From positions 51,731 to 115,730 of the forward strand of contig NTXX01000005.1 in assembly GCA_002559145.1 (NCBI GenBank): a stretch of 64,000 bases of DNA, given 5' to 3'. Shown in pieces: positions 1-7,692 of the stretch (the first letter of the stretch is position 1; every line of letters begins with the position of its first letter). This stretch comes from Bacillus sp. AFS006103. Its GTDB lineage: Bacteria > Bacillota > Bacilli > Bacillales > Cytobacillaceae. Position numbers and translations under genes: made by a program. The notes below the pieces were generated by a model that was not told the DNA's origin, ran no database searches, and was given only the letters and a program-made list of their open reading frames with translations.

Positions 1-345
1 TTGCCCAGCATGTAAGGTAACTCCAAGGTCATTCCCATCATAATAGAATTTCTCATCAAAGGCTTCCGTACGAATCACAGCACCAATTTGCAGGTCAGTT
101 TTCCCACCATGTTCATCAATAATCAAATATTGTTTATCAAAGGAGTAATCCTTTGATAATTCACAAATATATTTCATTTTATTATCAATTTGTAACTTCT
201 CAATGATTTTCAATGGATGTTCTTGAAAATCACTCGAAATTAAGAAAGAGGATGACAAACCGTGATGGTAGGAAAGTGGAAGAAGAATCGTAATGATCTT
301 CATCTCATCTAGATAAGCAAAGAAATTTCGGTTAGTAGCAATCAT
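1..345 (-). CDS. amyX: Type I pullulanase AmyX, N-terminal part (cut by window edge)
   Basis: The reverse strand from position 345 reads an open frame of 115 codons that runs off the left end of the window. It begins MIATNRNFF and contains KTDLQIGAVIRTEAFDEKFY, which I recognise as the N-terminal domain of Bacillus type I pullulanase, an enzyme that cleaves alpha-1,6 branches in glucans. The catalytic GH13 barrel lies outside the window. The start ATG lies inside the last codons of the upstream lipid kinase gene (14-bp overlap) and has a GAGAGGG-type ribosome binding site, so it appears co-transcribed with ytlP and ytlR. That gene order matches B. subtilis ytlP-ytlR-amyX. Function is inferred from the family; only the N-terminal domain is visible. 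Confidence 0.85.
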   Translation of the reverse strand, partial: MIATNRNFFAYLDEMKIITILLPLSYHHGLSSSFLISSDFQEHPLKIIEKLQIDNKMKYICELSKDYSFDKQYLIIDEHGGKTDLQIGAVIRTEAFDEKFYYDGNDLGVTLHAGQ

Positions 346-1315
346 TCGAGTCCCTCTCTTTCAACTCCACTTCTTCCGCACGTTTTCTTCTCGTTAACAC
401 CTGTAAAGCGCTTGCTTGAAGGTTGATATCTAAAGGTGTAAATCCAATATGCTCCCCATCTGCATGGACAAAGAGTTTTACCTGCGAATGGATGGAAACA
501 TCCCTGCCTCTATATGTTTTTACTTCTTTAAAATAGATATGCTTTCCCCAAAACACGCTGACAAAAACAAGTAAGAGCTTCCATCTGGATAATCTTTGAA
601 CAACGGTTATATCAAATAATCCATCATCAGGCTCTGCAGCAGGAGCAATTTTCATCCCCCCACCATAAAATGGTTGATTGGAAACCGTTACAAACCATGT
701 TTGTTCAAATATATGCTTTCCTCCGTCAATTGATAAATCAATTGTAGAGGTTTTATAAGTAAATAATTTTTTTAAGAGGAAATAAACATAAACCATCCTG
801 CCCAGCGAAAGTTTATTGAATAGAGCCTTCATCCGTGATTGATTTACTTCATAGGAAATGGTGGCATCAAACCCTGCCCCCATATTGTTAATGAAATAGT
901 GCTCATGGGAATCATTCATGGTAACTTTCCCTACATCAATTGGCTGACCTGTTTGTTTCGCCAGGCGGAGAATCATCTCTAATGCTTCGACGGGGTCGAC
1001 AGGAACTTGAAATCCTCTTGAAAAATCATTCCCAGACCCGCCTGGAATAAATCCTAATGTAATATGACGCTCCTTCACTGCACCATTCACCACTTCATGC
1101 ATCGTTCCATCCCCGCCAACTGCAATAATCATCTTTTGCTCCGGGTTCTTTAGTGCTATTTGTCCGGCAAGGATATTTGCATGACCCGGAAATTCAGTAA
1201 AGAAAGCAAGATAGGGTACCTTTTTTACCTTAAGCTGCCGTTCCACTCTCTCCCATATTTTAAAGCAGTGGCCGTTGCCAGCTTTTGGATTAACAATAAA
1301 GTAAATTTCTTTCAT
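332..1315 (-). CDS. ytlR: Diacylglycerol kinase-family lipid kinase YtlR
   Basis: A 327-residue protein of the DAGK catalytic family (YegS/BmrU/DgkB group), expected to phosphorylate a lipid with ATP at the inner membrane face. The nucleotide-binding GGDGT sits at residues 67-71, followed by PGGSGND at 91-97, the two hallmark motifs of the fold. Length is normal for the family. It lies 15 bp downstream of ytlP and overlaps the start of amyX, so the three form an operon. The real substrate is unknown; the B. subtilis orthologue YtlR is not the essential DgkB. I am sure of the family and less sure of the lipid acted on. Confidence 0.85.
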   Translation of the reverse strand: MKEIYFIVNPKAGNGHCFKIWERVERQLKVKKVPYLAFFTEFPGHANILAGQIALKNPEQKMIIAVGGDGTMHEVVNGAVKERHITLGFIPGGSGNDFSRGFQVPVDPVEALEMILRLAKQTGQPIDVGKVTMNDSHEHYFINNMGAGFDATISYEVNQSRMKALFNKLSLGRMVYVYFLLKKLFTYKTSTIDLSIDGGKHIFEQTWFVTVSNQPFYGGGMKIAPAAEPDDGLFDITVVQRLSRWKLLLVFVSVFWGKHIYFKEVKTYRGRDVSIHSQVKLFVHADGEHIGFTPLDINLQASALQVLTRRKRAEEVELKERDSNDCY

Positions 1316-1330
1316 ACGACCAACCTTTAG

Positions 1331-1906
1331 TTAATTTTTATCTACTAGCGGATATATTTTTATCGCTTCATACTTTGGTGTTTTATCAAGGTGTGTTTGA
1401 TAAATTACTACTTCACCTGCTTCAAATGATAGGGGGACAGGCTGAAATTCTTCCCAAAGACCAAGCAGTTCGGGTTGGAAAGGTTGTTCCCCTTTCCACT
1501 TTCTAGCAAGCGTGATATGAGGACGAAATGGCCTTGTTTCAAGCTGAAACCCTGCTTCCTCACAAGCGGAAAATACCTTATTTCTAATCGATTGCAAATT
1601 TTTGCTTTCCTCAGTATCAGCCCAAAAAACACGCGGAGAGTCAACATTTCCAAAAAATCCAAGTTTATTGATTTTCAAAGTAAATGTTTGCACATCTTTA
1701 AGCGCTTCTTGAACTTGATTCTCTGCCTGTTTAAGTTTATCAGGTGGAGCACTGCCTAGGAATGCTAAGGTTATATGCAAATCTTGATAATGGACCCAAC
1801 GGCTAAATGGGATCCTTTCCTTTATTTTTTCGATATGTTCTTGCATCCTTAATTTCGTTTGCTCCGGGATTCTTACGGCAAAGAAAAAATGAGAGCTATG
1901 TTCCAT
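1331..1906 (-). CDS. thpR: RNA 2',3'-cyclic phosphodiesterase ThpR (YtlP)
   Basis: A 191-residue member of the 2H phosphoesterase superfamily. The two catalytic HxT motifs are visible as HITL at residues 44-47 and HITL at 130-133, separated as expected for the pseudo-symmetric fold. These enzymes hydrolyse 2',3'-cyclic phosphate RNA ends to 2'-phosphates and were historically called 2'-5' RNA ligases. It is the first gene of the ytlP-ytlR-amyX operon. The start ATG at 1906 is preceded by a GAAAGGAA-type ribosome binding site. The physiological RNA substrate in Bacillus is not established. Confidence 0.88.
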   Translation of the reverse strand: MEHSSHFFFAVRIPEQTKLRMQEHIEKIKERIPFSRWVHYQDLHITLAFLGSAPPDKLKQAENQVQEALKDVQTFTLKINKLGFFGNVDSPRVFWADTEESKNLQSIRNKVFSACEEAGFQLETRPFRPHITLARKWKGEQPFQPELLGLWEEFQPVPLSFEAGEVVIYQTHLDKTPKYEAIKIYPLVDKN

Positions 1907-1992
1907 TGGGATGTTCCTTTCTTCTTTGAGTTAATTTTAGTCTATTCTGTCCTAAATGTATCTAATTACAGACAGACAATTGACCGATTTTT

Positions 1993-2021
1993 TTTACAAA
2001 GCCCTAAAACTTATTTATGAT
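1993..2021 (+). promoter_or_regulatory. Sigma-A promoter of the cysteine synthase-family gene
   Basis: TTTACA (1993-1998), a 17-bp spacer and TATGAT (2016-2021) lie 55 bp before the ATG at 2077. A good match to the vegetative consensus, read directly from sequence. Confidence 0.6.
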
Positions 2022-2076
2022 GAAGTAGGAATCCAAAATTTAAGAATTTACTACAAGTATTGAAAGGACGGTCCTT

Positions 2077-3006
2077 ATGAAAGTAGTTAACAATATTGCT
2101 GAATTAATCGGGGATACACCCTTAGTTAAATTAAACCGATTAGCACCTAAAGACGGTGCCGCGGTTTATTTAAAGCTGGAGTACTTTAATCCCAGCAAAA
2201 GCGTAAAAGACCGGGCAGCTTTTAATATGATTATCGAAGCAGAAAAGGCTGGAAAATTAACAGCAGGTTCAACTATTATAGAGCCAACCAGCGGCAATAC
2301 AGGGATTGGCCTTGCCATGAATGCAGCAGCTAGGGGCTATAGGTCGATTATTGTGATGCCTGATACAATGACACAAGAGCGAATCAGCATCCTAAGAGCA
2401 TACGGCGCAGAGGTTGTCCTTACTCCCGGAGATAAGAAAATGCCAGGTGCTATAAATAGGGCACTGGAATTAGCAAAGGAGATCCCCAATAGTTTTGTCC
2501 CGATGCAATTTGAAAATCATGCAAACTCGGATGCCCACCGGTTCACTACCGCAGTTGAAATTATCGAAGCAATGAAAGAAATTGGGAAACCGCTGGCTGC
2601 TTTTGTTGCCACAGCTGGAACTGGTGGAACCATCACTGGAACAGGTGAAACCTTAAAAGAGCACTATGAAAACTTAACGGTCCATGTGGTCGAACCGAAG
2701 GGCTCACCTGTTTTGTCAGGCGGAAAACCAGGGAAACACAAGCTAGTTGGGACTAGCCCAGGTTTTATCCCAGTTATTCTTAATCAAGATGTTTATGATG
2801 AAATTCATCAAATTAATGATGAAGATGCCTATGATATCGCACGCCGTTTGGCAACCGAAGAAGGAATTCTTGTCGGACCATCCTCCGGCGGTGCCTGCTT
2901 CGCAGCCATAGAAGTGGCTAAACGCTTAACTCCTGATGATGTAGTCGTTTGTATAGCCTGCGATACCGGGGAAAGGTATTTATCTAGTGACTTATTCATG
3001 TTTTAA
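2077..3006 (+). CDS. Cysteine synthase family PLP enzyme (YtkP-like)
   Basis: A 309-residue fold-type II PLP enzyme of the O-acetylserine sulfhydrylase/cystathionine beta-synthase family. The PLP lysine is K44 in SKSVKDR, the substrate loop TSGNTG is at 71-76 and the phosphate-binding glycine-rich loop GTGGT is near residue 180. Full-length for cysteine synthases. It matches B. subtilis YtkP, a paralogue of CysK, in family and location. It stands alone with its own promoter and ends in a bidirectional terminator shared with dat. Whether it makes cysteine from O-acetylserine or uses another acceptor cannot be told from sequence; no T-box or S-box leader precedes it. Confidence 0.8.
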   Translation: MKVVNNIAELIGDTPLVKLNRLAPKDGAAVYLKLEYFNPSKSVKDRAAFNMIIEAEKAGKLTAGSTIIEPTSGNTGIGLAMNAAARGYRSIIVMPDTMTQERISILRAYGAEVVLTPGDKKMPGAINRALELAKEIPNSFVPMQFENHANSDAHRFTTAVEIIEAMKEIGKPLAAFVATAGTGGTITGTGETLKEHYENLTVHVVEPKGSPVLSGGKPGKHKLVGTSPGFIPVILNQDVYDEIHQINDEDAYDIARRLATEEGILVGPSSGGACFAAIEVAKRLTPDDVVVCIACDTGERYLSSDLFMF

Positions 3007-3051
3007 AAAAAAAGACGTGGACACTATACTTCTGTGCTCACGTCTTTTTTT
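3007..3051. terminator. Bidirectional terminator between the cysteine synthase-family gene and dat
   Basis: GACGTG (3014-3019) pairs with CACGTC (3039-3044), flanked by an A-run on the left and a T-run on the right, so it can stop transcription from both convergent genes. Confidence 0.8.
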
Positions 3052-3924
3052 CTAATTAAAAATTTTATCTTTAAGTGTTCCGCATTGTTTTTCAATTTCT
3101 TGCTCCAACAATTCCTGTAGCTTTCTTGTAACAGGGCCGGGTAAACCATCCGTAACAGGCTTCCTATCCACTTCAATAATCGGCATGACCTCAGCAGTTG
3201 TACTTGATAGGAACACCTCATCAGCATTCACCAATTCCTCAAGTGTAAATGCTCGTTCTTCCACCACGATATTGTTGTTTGTACAGACCTGCAAAATGAC
3301 ATCCTTTGTAATCCCTTTTAAAATGAGATTATTCGATTGATGCGTGCTGACAATACCGTTTTTAACGACAAAGATATTGGAGGAACTTCCTTCCGTCACT
3401 TCTTCGCTCCGATGCAAAATCGCCTCAAAGCAGCCTTCAACAGTGGCTTTTTGCTTTGCTAAAAGATTGCCTAGCAAATTCAAACTTTTGATGTCACAGC
3501 GCAGCCATCGAATATCGTCTGTTACGATTGTTTTTACACCAGCCTTTAAGCTTTCCAAAGGTCTGCCTACTTCCTTTGTATAGGCTACAAGGCTAGGCGT
3601 TACATTTTCCGTAGGGAAAGCGTGATTACGAGGTGCGACTCCTCTCGTACTCTGCATATAAATTGTCCCTAACTGGAGATTATTTTTTGCAATAAGCTCT
3701 TCAAGTAATCCTGTTAAACGCTCCTTCGTATATGGAAGTGTGATTCCAATACTATCTAAACTTTTTTCAAAACGATTGAGATGTTCAGTTGCTGTGAACA
3801 TCTTTCCATTATAGACACGAATAACCTCGTACACACCATCGCCAAATTGATAGCCTCGGTCTTCTACATCAACCTTTGCTTCTGAACGCTCAATAATATT
3901 CCCATCCAAGATTGCAAATTTCAT
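3052..3924 (-). CDS. dat: D-amino acid aminotransferase
   Basis: A 290-residue class IV aminotransferase, converting D-alanine plus 2-oxoglutarate to pyruvate plus D-glutamate for cell wall precursors. The N-terminus (FAILDGN, then DRGYQFGDGVYEV) and the PLP lysine K146 in DIKSLNLL are those of Bacillus D-alanine aminotransferase. The length is typical. The ribosome binding site AAGGGGAATGGGG precedes the ATG. It converges on the upstream cysteine synthase-family gene and shares its terminator. Branched-chain aminotransferases share the fold, but the length and N-terminus favour Dat. Confidence 0.88.
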   Translation of the reverse strand: MKFAILDGNIIERSEAKVDVEDRGYQFGDGVYEVIRVYNGKMFTATEHLNRFEKSLDSIGITLPYTKERLTGLLEELIAKNNLQLGTIYMQSTRGVAPRNHAFPTENVTPSLVAYTKEVGRPLESLKAGVKTIVTDDIRWLRCDIKSLNLLGNLLAKQKATVEGCFEAILHRSEEVTEGSSSNIFVVKNGIVSTHQSNNLILKGITKDVILQVCTNNNIVVEERAFTLEELVNADEVFLSSTTAEVMPIIEVDRKPVTDGLPGPVTRKLQELLEQEIEKQCGTLKDKIFN

Positions 3925-4313
3925 TTCCCCATTCCCCTTTTACTATCTTATTCATTCCTTGCCAATCGAAAAAAATCAAATAATTTAACTAAAAATTCAA
4001 ATAATTTGTCATAATCCATACATTAAAACCCATAACCTATAGTAAGAGTATAGCAAAGGAGGGCAAATATCCGAACAATTTATGTAAATTTTTGAAGATT
4101 ATTTTGTAAATTTAAGTATATTGGTGGAAATTTTCTGATTTTGTGGTTACAATAAGGATAGATGTAAGATATCAAGTATCCACAGTAATCATCCATGAAA
4201 AGGAGATGTCTGCGCGGAAAAGAAAACTACATATTCTTGAAGAGGAATCTTCAAATAGGCTGTCGGTAGCAGGGTATTGCCATGGGTTTGAAAAAAGGAT
4301 AGGGAGTGGTTCT
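3925..4313. other. Intergenic region between dat and ytzE
   Basis: An AT-rich stretch holding the divergent promoters of dat (minus) and ytzE (plus). The best plus-strand candidate is TTGTGG (4141-4146), an 18-bp spacer and TAAGAT (4165-4170). The frame of ytzE stays open through 57 codons upstream of its likely start, but no well-spaced ribosome binding site supports that extension. The ATG at 4206 has an AAGGAG directly against it, which is too close. Confidence 0.4.
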
Positions 4314-4535
4314 TTGAAACCTTCAACTAACCGGATGTTAAACCGCATCAAATGTATCTACATGTTTATCCGCAATAACGGCACTGTTTCTACGCAAGAA
4401 CTTGTAGAGGAATTTGGTATCACTCCTCGCACCATACAACGAGATCTAAATGTCTTAGCCTATAATGACTTGGTAATTAGCCCAAGCCGCGGAAAATGGA
4501 CTACTACACAAAAAAGAGTAAAAATGTCATCTTAA
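4314..4535 (+). CDS. ytzE: Small DeoR-type HTH regulator YtzE
   Basis: A 73-residue protein that is essentially one winged-helix DeoR-type DNA-binding domain (TQELVEEFGITPRTIQRDLNVL) with no effector domain. I chose the TTG at 4314 because a GGGAGTGG ribosome binding site lies 5-10 bp upstream and the resulting length and start (KPSTNRML) match B. subtilis YtzE. An upstream in-frame extension would add 57 residues with no recognisable domain. It has its own terminator. The target genes are unknown. Confidence 0.8.
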   Translation: MKPSTNRMLNRIKCIYMFIRNNGTVSTQELVEEFGITPRTIQRDLNVLAYNDLVISPSRGKWTTTQKRVKMSS

Positions 4536-4560
4536 TAAAATAGAACAATACCATAAAAAA

Positions 4561-4586
4561 ACACGCGAGACCATCGCGTGTTTTTT
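4561..4586 (+). terminator. Terminator of ytzE
   Basis: ACACGCGA (4561-4568) pairs perfectly with TCGCGTGT (4574-4581) across a 5-nt loop, followed by a T-run. The preceding A-run may also make it work for the small minus-strand gene that follows. Confidence 0.85.
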
Positions 4587-4598
4587 GTTTATCAAAAA

Positions 4599-4733
4599 TC
4601 AATGGTGTTCGTGTAATTGGTCAGTAATACTGTCAGTGATTCTGTTATATTCCTGTTCACTTAAAATGCCTAGTTTTCTAAATACATATGAATAAATGAA
4701 AATCCTCCGTTGCAATCGAGGGGTTACGAACAT
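4599..4733 (-). CDS. Small conserved-looking hypothetical protein, 44 aa
   Basis: A short minus-strand frame: ATG at 4733 and TGA at 4599, giving 44 residues starting MFVTPRLQRR and ending DQLHEHH. A strong ribosome binding site (GGTAGGAGATG) lies about 9 bp upstream, and the ytzE terminator immediately follows the stop. The protein is basic at the N-terminus, amphipathic in the middle and has no membrane segment. I do not recognise it. Its position next to sporulation-lineage genes could suit a small spore protein, but that is a guess. Confidence 0.55.
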   Translation of the reverse strand: MFVTPRLQRRIFIYSYVFRKLGILSEQEYNRITDSITDQLHEHH

Positions 4734-4906
4734 AATAATCATCTCCTACCTTTATTTATTATATTCGCCATATTAAACAAAGTTTCCTTCAACCAAAAAA
4801 AATTCTCATGGTTAATATTTTAACCCTTTCACAAGATTCCTTAAAGCATCTCTGTCATTCGACTAAGTTTTTGTTGTGCAGGGCATCTGAAAATCTTCAA
4901 TACTAA

Positions 4907-4934
4907 TTGACAGTTTTTAATAGTATGGTAGTAT
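4907..4934 (+). promoter_or_regulatory. Candidate promoter of the amino acid permease
   Basis: A perfect -35 TTGACA (4907-4912) is followed by a 16-bp spacer and a weak -10 TAGTAT (4929-4934), 63 bp before the permease ATG. Confidence 0.45.
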
Positions 4935-4997
4935 ATCAATATAATACTTTAGCGCTTAAAAGCGTCTAAGCAAAAAAGATAAGTAGGTAGGAATAAC

Positions 4998-6353
4998 ATG
5001 GAAAATAATCAGCAGAATTTAAAAAAAGGATTATTACCGAGGCATGTCCAGTTTATCGCCTTGGCTGGTATGATTGGTACAGGAATTTTTAAAGGCAGTT
5101 CCGATACATTAGCGATTGCCGGACCCAGTGTAGTAATTGCCTATTTAATTGGTGGTCTATTACTCTTTATCATTATGGCTGCCTTAGGGGAAATGGCACT
5201 TGCTTTTCCGAATTTAAATGTCCAGCATTTAGTAAATAAAGCATTTGGATTCCAAGTTTCTTATCTCGTTGGTTGGCTCTACTGGATCAATTGGATTATT
5301 GTAACGGTGGTTGAATTATTAGCAGCGGGAAGTTTTCTACAATTCTGGTTTCCTACGATACCATTATGGCTCCTTAGTTTCCTTTGTGCAGTCGTCATTG
5401 TTGGCATAAATTTAACTCAAGTAAAATACTACGGTGAGCTTGAATTTTGGTTTGCAGGAATTAAAATTATTGCCCTGATTGCTTTTATTATATTAGGCTT
5501 TTCTCTCCTCCTGGGTATCATTCCTAGTTCTATCCAAGATCCACTTTCGAACTATACTGGTCATGGCGGATTCTTCCCGAATGGAATCGGGGGAACATTA
5601 AGTGCCTTTTTAGTCGTCATGTTTTCCTATGGCGGGGCCGAATTAATCGGTGTTGCTGTAACCGAAACAAAAGATGCCGAGAAAGTACTGCCCAAAATTA
5701 TTAAAGGCGCGGTTGGGCGTGTCATTATTTTTTACATTTTACCAATTCTTATCATTTGTGGACTCATGCCATGGAACAAGGTTACGGGAGCAGACAGTCC
5801 TTTCGTTCAAGTCTTCAGCACAACCGGGTTACCGGGAGCAGCACATATTATGAACTTTGTTCTTTTAACAGCGGTACTTTCGGCCGCAAATTCAGGTATC
5901 TATGCGACATCCAGAACGTTGTATTCGATGGCACAAAGTGGCGTTGCACCTAAAGGGTTAGCAAGACTCTCTGCAAAAGGAATCCCATTAACAGGTATTA
6001 TGCTTACAAGTATTTGTATACTAGCAGGCGTTTACTTAGCCTATTTAACACCTAGTCAGGTTATTGGTTATCTCATGACCATTCCAGGGTTTACGGTCAT
6101 GTTAATCTGGATTAGTATTTGTGCAGCCCAGCTTAAATTAAGGCCGCTTTACAAAAGCAAGCCAGCTTTTAACGTAAAATGGTTTCCTTATACTACTATC
6201 TTTGCAATTGTATCTTTAAGTATTATCTTTATTGGATTTGTGTTTAATCCGAATAATTTAATTGGTACATCCGTAAGCTTGGCAACGATTGGCTTTCTAA
6301 TCATCCTCTCTTTTATTGTTAGACGAAAGGTTGCCGGTGAAATCCTGGCTTAA
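4998..6353 (+). CDS. APC-superfamily amino acid permease
   Basis: A 451-residue integral membrane protein of the amino acid-polyamine-organocation superfamily. The first transmembrane helix carries the substrate-backbone motif GMIGTGIFKG (about residues 22-31), and about 12 hydrophobic segments follow. GGTAGG precedes the ATG. It sits alone between its own promoter and terminator. Proton-coupled uptake of an amino acid is expected from the family, but the substrate cannot be assigned. It resembles AAT-type permeases such as YtnA or YvbW only in general features. Confidence 0.8.
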   Translation: MENNQQNLKKGLLPRHVQFIALAGMIGTGIFKGSSDTLAIAGPSVVIAYLIGGLLLFIIMAALGEMALAFPNLNVQHLVNKAFGFQVSYLVGWLYWINWIIVTVVELLAAGSFLQFWFPTIPLWLLSFLCAVVIVGINLTQVKYYGELEFWFAGIKIIALIAFIILGFSLLLGIIPSSIQDPLSNYTGHGGFFPNGIGGTLSAFLVVMFSYGGAELIGVAVTETKDAEKVLPKIIKGAVGRVIIFYILPILIICGLMPWNKVTGADSPFVQVFSTTGLPGAAHIMNFVLLTAVLSAANSGIYATSRTLYSMAQSGVAPKGLARLSAKGIPLTGIMLTSICILAGVYLAYLTPSQVIGYLMTIPGFTVMLIWISICAAQLKLRPLYKSKPAFNVKWFPYTTIFAIVSLSIIFIGFVFNPNNLIGTSVSLATIGFLIILSFIVRRKVAGEILA

Positions 6354-6366
6354 CTGAAAACAGAAA

Positions 6367-6405
6367 AAGTGATACCCATCGAATAAGAGGGGTATCACTT
6401 TTTTT
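6367..6405. terminator. Bidirectional terminator after the permease
   Basis: AAGTGATACCC (6367-6377) pairs with GGGTATCACTT (6390-6400), with A- and T-runs on the two sides. It serves the permease and the convergent arsR gene. Confidence 0.85.
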
Positions 6406-6447
6406 CATTTCTATTTGTGCTATTGCTGATAATTATTATTGATATTA

Positions 6448-6786
6448 TTATTCATTGTCTTCTTTCGCATCCGTTTCAACAAAGAACTTAAGTGCTGATA
6501 ATTTATTCTCCCAAAATAATTCAAAATATTGGAGCCAATCTTTTAATTCATATAAGGGTTCCGGCTCAAGCTTGTACCTTGTTTCCCTGCCCGCTTTCCG
6601 TTCCTTAACCAACCCTGCATCTGCTAATACACGTAAGTGCTTGGATACAGCGGTTCGGCTGATTGGAAAGTGTTCACTAATTGCCGTGACAGGCATTTCT
6701 TCTTTGCTAAGTAGTTTTAACAGTTTCCGTCTTGTTGGATCAGCGATGGCTTGAAAGACATCATGCTTTGCCGAGGAAGCTGTCAT
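6448..6786 (-). CDS. ArsR-family winged-helix repressor
   Basis: A 112-residue ArsR/SmtB-type regulator: FQAIADPTRRKLLKLL, then the recognition region ISRTAVSKHLRVLADAGLVKERKAGRETRY. No cysteine metal-binding motif is present, so it belongs to the non-metal group that usually partners SRPBCC/AHSA1 genes. Its ATG abuts the stop codon of the SRPBCC gene with no gap, so the two are translationally linked, with the SRPBCC gene first. Two palindromes in the shared promoter are likely its own operators. The ligand is unknown. Confidence 0.88.
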   Translation of the reverse strand: MTASSAKHDVFQAIADPTRRKLLKLLSKEEMPVTAISEHFPISRTAVSKHLRVLADAGLVKERKAGRETRYKLEPEPLYELKDWLQYFELFWENKLSALKFFVETDAKEDNE

Positions 6787-7212
6787 TTATGCCTCAACAT
6801 ATGCTTGTAATTTTTTCACAAGCCCTGCCCAGCCCTGATTCATGTTGTCGCGAATTGGAGTGTGCGGCGCACCAAATTCAGTAACTTTATTTGCGTCCCA
6901 GCCACCATGGGTTAACGTTAATTCTGTTTTATCATCTATTTCTTTTAATTCAAATGATAGTATCCAATCTTTTCCCCAATTAAAAGAAAGTTTGTTTGGT
7001 GGATCCACATGTGTGACCTTACATGGTGACATCCCAAATTGTGCTGCATTTAAATGAAATTCATGTCCTTCAACTGGTTGGAGATCATTTGGCATGAACC
7101 ATGCACCTAGACCTTCTGCTGTCGCTACAGCATCCCAAACTTTTGCAATTGGAGCATTATAAACGACCGTATATTTAATATCTTCTAATGTTGCCTGTGA
7201 CTCATTTGCCAT
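6787..7212 (-). CDS. SRPBCC (AHSA1-type) domain protein
   Basis: A 141-residue START/Bet v1-like protein: YNAPIAKVWDAVATAEGLGAW at the start, KLSFNW in the middle and the closing helix NMNQGWAGLVKKLQAY. This fold has a hydrophobic cavity and may bind a small molecule or act as an accessory factor. It is first in a two-gene operon with an ArsR repressor, a pairing common in Firmicutes and Actinobacteria. GGAGGAAATTAAT precedes the ATG. No enzymatic residues can be inferred. Confidence 0.82.
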   Translation of the reverse strand: MANESQATLEDIKYTVVYNAPIAKVWDAVATAEGLGAWFMPNDLQPVEGHEFHLNAAQFGMSPCKVTHVDPPNKLSFNWGKDWILSFELKEIDDKTELTLTHGGWDANKVTEFGAPHTPIRDNMNQGWAGLVKKLQAYVEA

Positions 7213-7255
7213 ATTAATTTCCTCCTCGAATTTTGCTGCGCTTATTTTTAATTAT

Positions 7256-7308
7256 GAAACCATTTGGTTTCACATTAGACTATATAACACCATATGGTTG
7301 CACGTCAA
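7256..7308 (-). promoter_or_regulatory. Promoter and twin palindromic operators of the SRPBCC-ArsR operon
   Basis: On the minus strand TTGACG (7303-7308) and TATAGT (7279-7284) are 18 bp apart. One palindrome with core ACCATATGGT (7289-7298) lies in the spacer. A second, GAAACCATTTGGTTTC as read on plus (7256-7271), lies just downstream of the -10. The centres are 30 bp apart, about three helical turns. The placement fits autorepression by the ArsR protein. The binding itself is inference. Confidence 0.6.
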
Positions 7309-7339
7309 GTATTTCTTTTTTTAGGCTCTGTTAAAATCG

Positions 7340-7475
7340 CCTGTTGACTTCCGTTCCAGGGACTTCGCTTTCCGCGGGCGTGCCGGAGAGCCTCCTCGGC
7401 GCTGAAGCGCCTGCGGGGTCTCCCCTGCCCCGTACTCCCGCAGGAGTCTGCGTGCCTTCCACTCCAATCAACAGG
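7340..7475. repeat. GC-rich Bacillaceae intergenic repeat (MITE-like, ~136 bp)
   Basis: A strikingly GC-rich block in AT-rich surroundings, bounded by inverted 8-mers CCTGTTGA (7340-7347) and TCAACAGG (7468-7475). The flanks extend the similarity imperfectly (TTAAAAT on the left, AAAATAAC on the right). Internally it is full of small palindromes such as GGCGCTGAAGCGCC. From memory, this sequence type (GGAGTGGAAGGCACG..., ACTCCTGCGGGAG) is scattered in many Bacillaceae genomes. The open frame across it is a by-product of GC content, not a gene. Confidence 0.7.
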
Positions 7476-7611
7476 GTGCCAAAATAACAATAAACTTTAA
7501 CTCAACTTTTTTAAAGAAATTGCTGACTACCCATTAATTAAAGTCACCGTTAACATTTATTATCATGCAAAATGCTTGGATCGCCAGGATTATTTCAATC
7601 TATTTATAGGA

Positions 7612-7640
7612 TTGGCAGTACAAACGTGCTACTGTAAAAT
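7612..7640 (+). promoter_or_regulatory. Sigma-A promoter of the AAA ATPase gene
   Basis: TTGGCA (7612-7617), exactly 17 bp, TAAAAT (7635-7640), located 52 bp before the ATG. Confidence 0.65.
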
Positions 7641-7692
7641 GTAATTAAGCTTGCTTTTTTTCTTAATTTAATAAGAATCTGAGGTAATCACT

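Noticed and set aside
4143..4313. 57-codon N-terminal extension of ytzE
   Set aside because: Internal starts lack properly spaced ribosome binding sites, and the 73-residue form fits the family.
7305..7490. 61-aa open frame on the minus strand
   Set aside because: It lies over the GC-rich repeat, where open frames are expected by composition; no ribosome binding site or homology.
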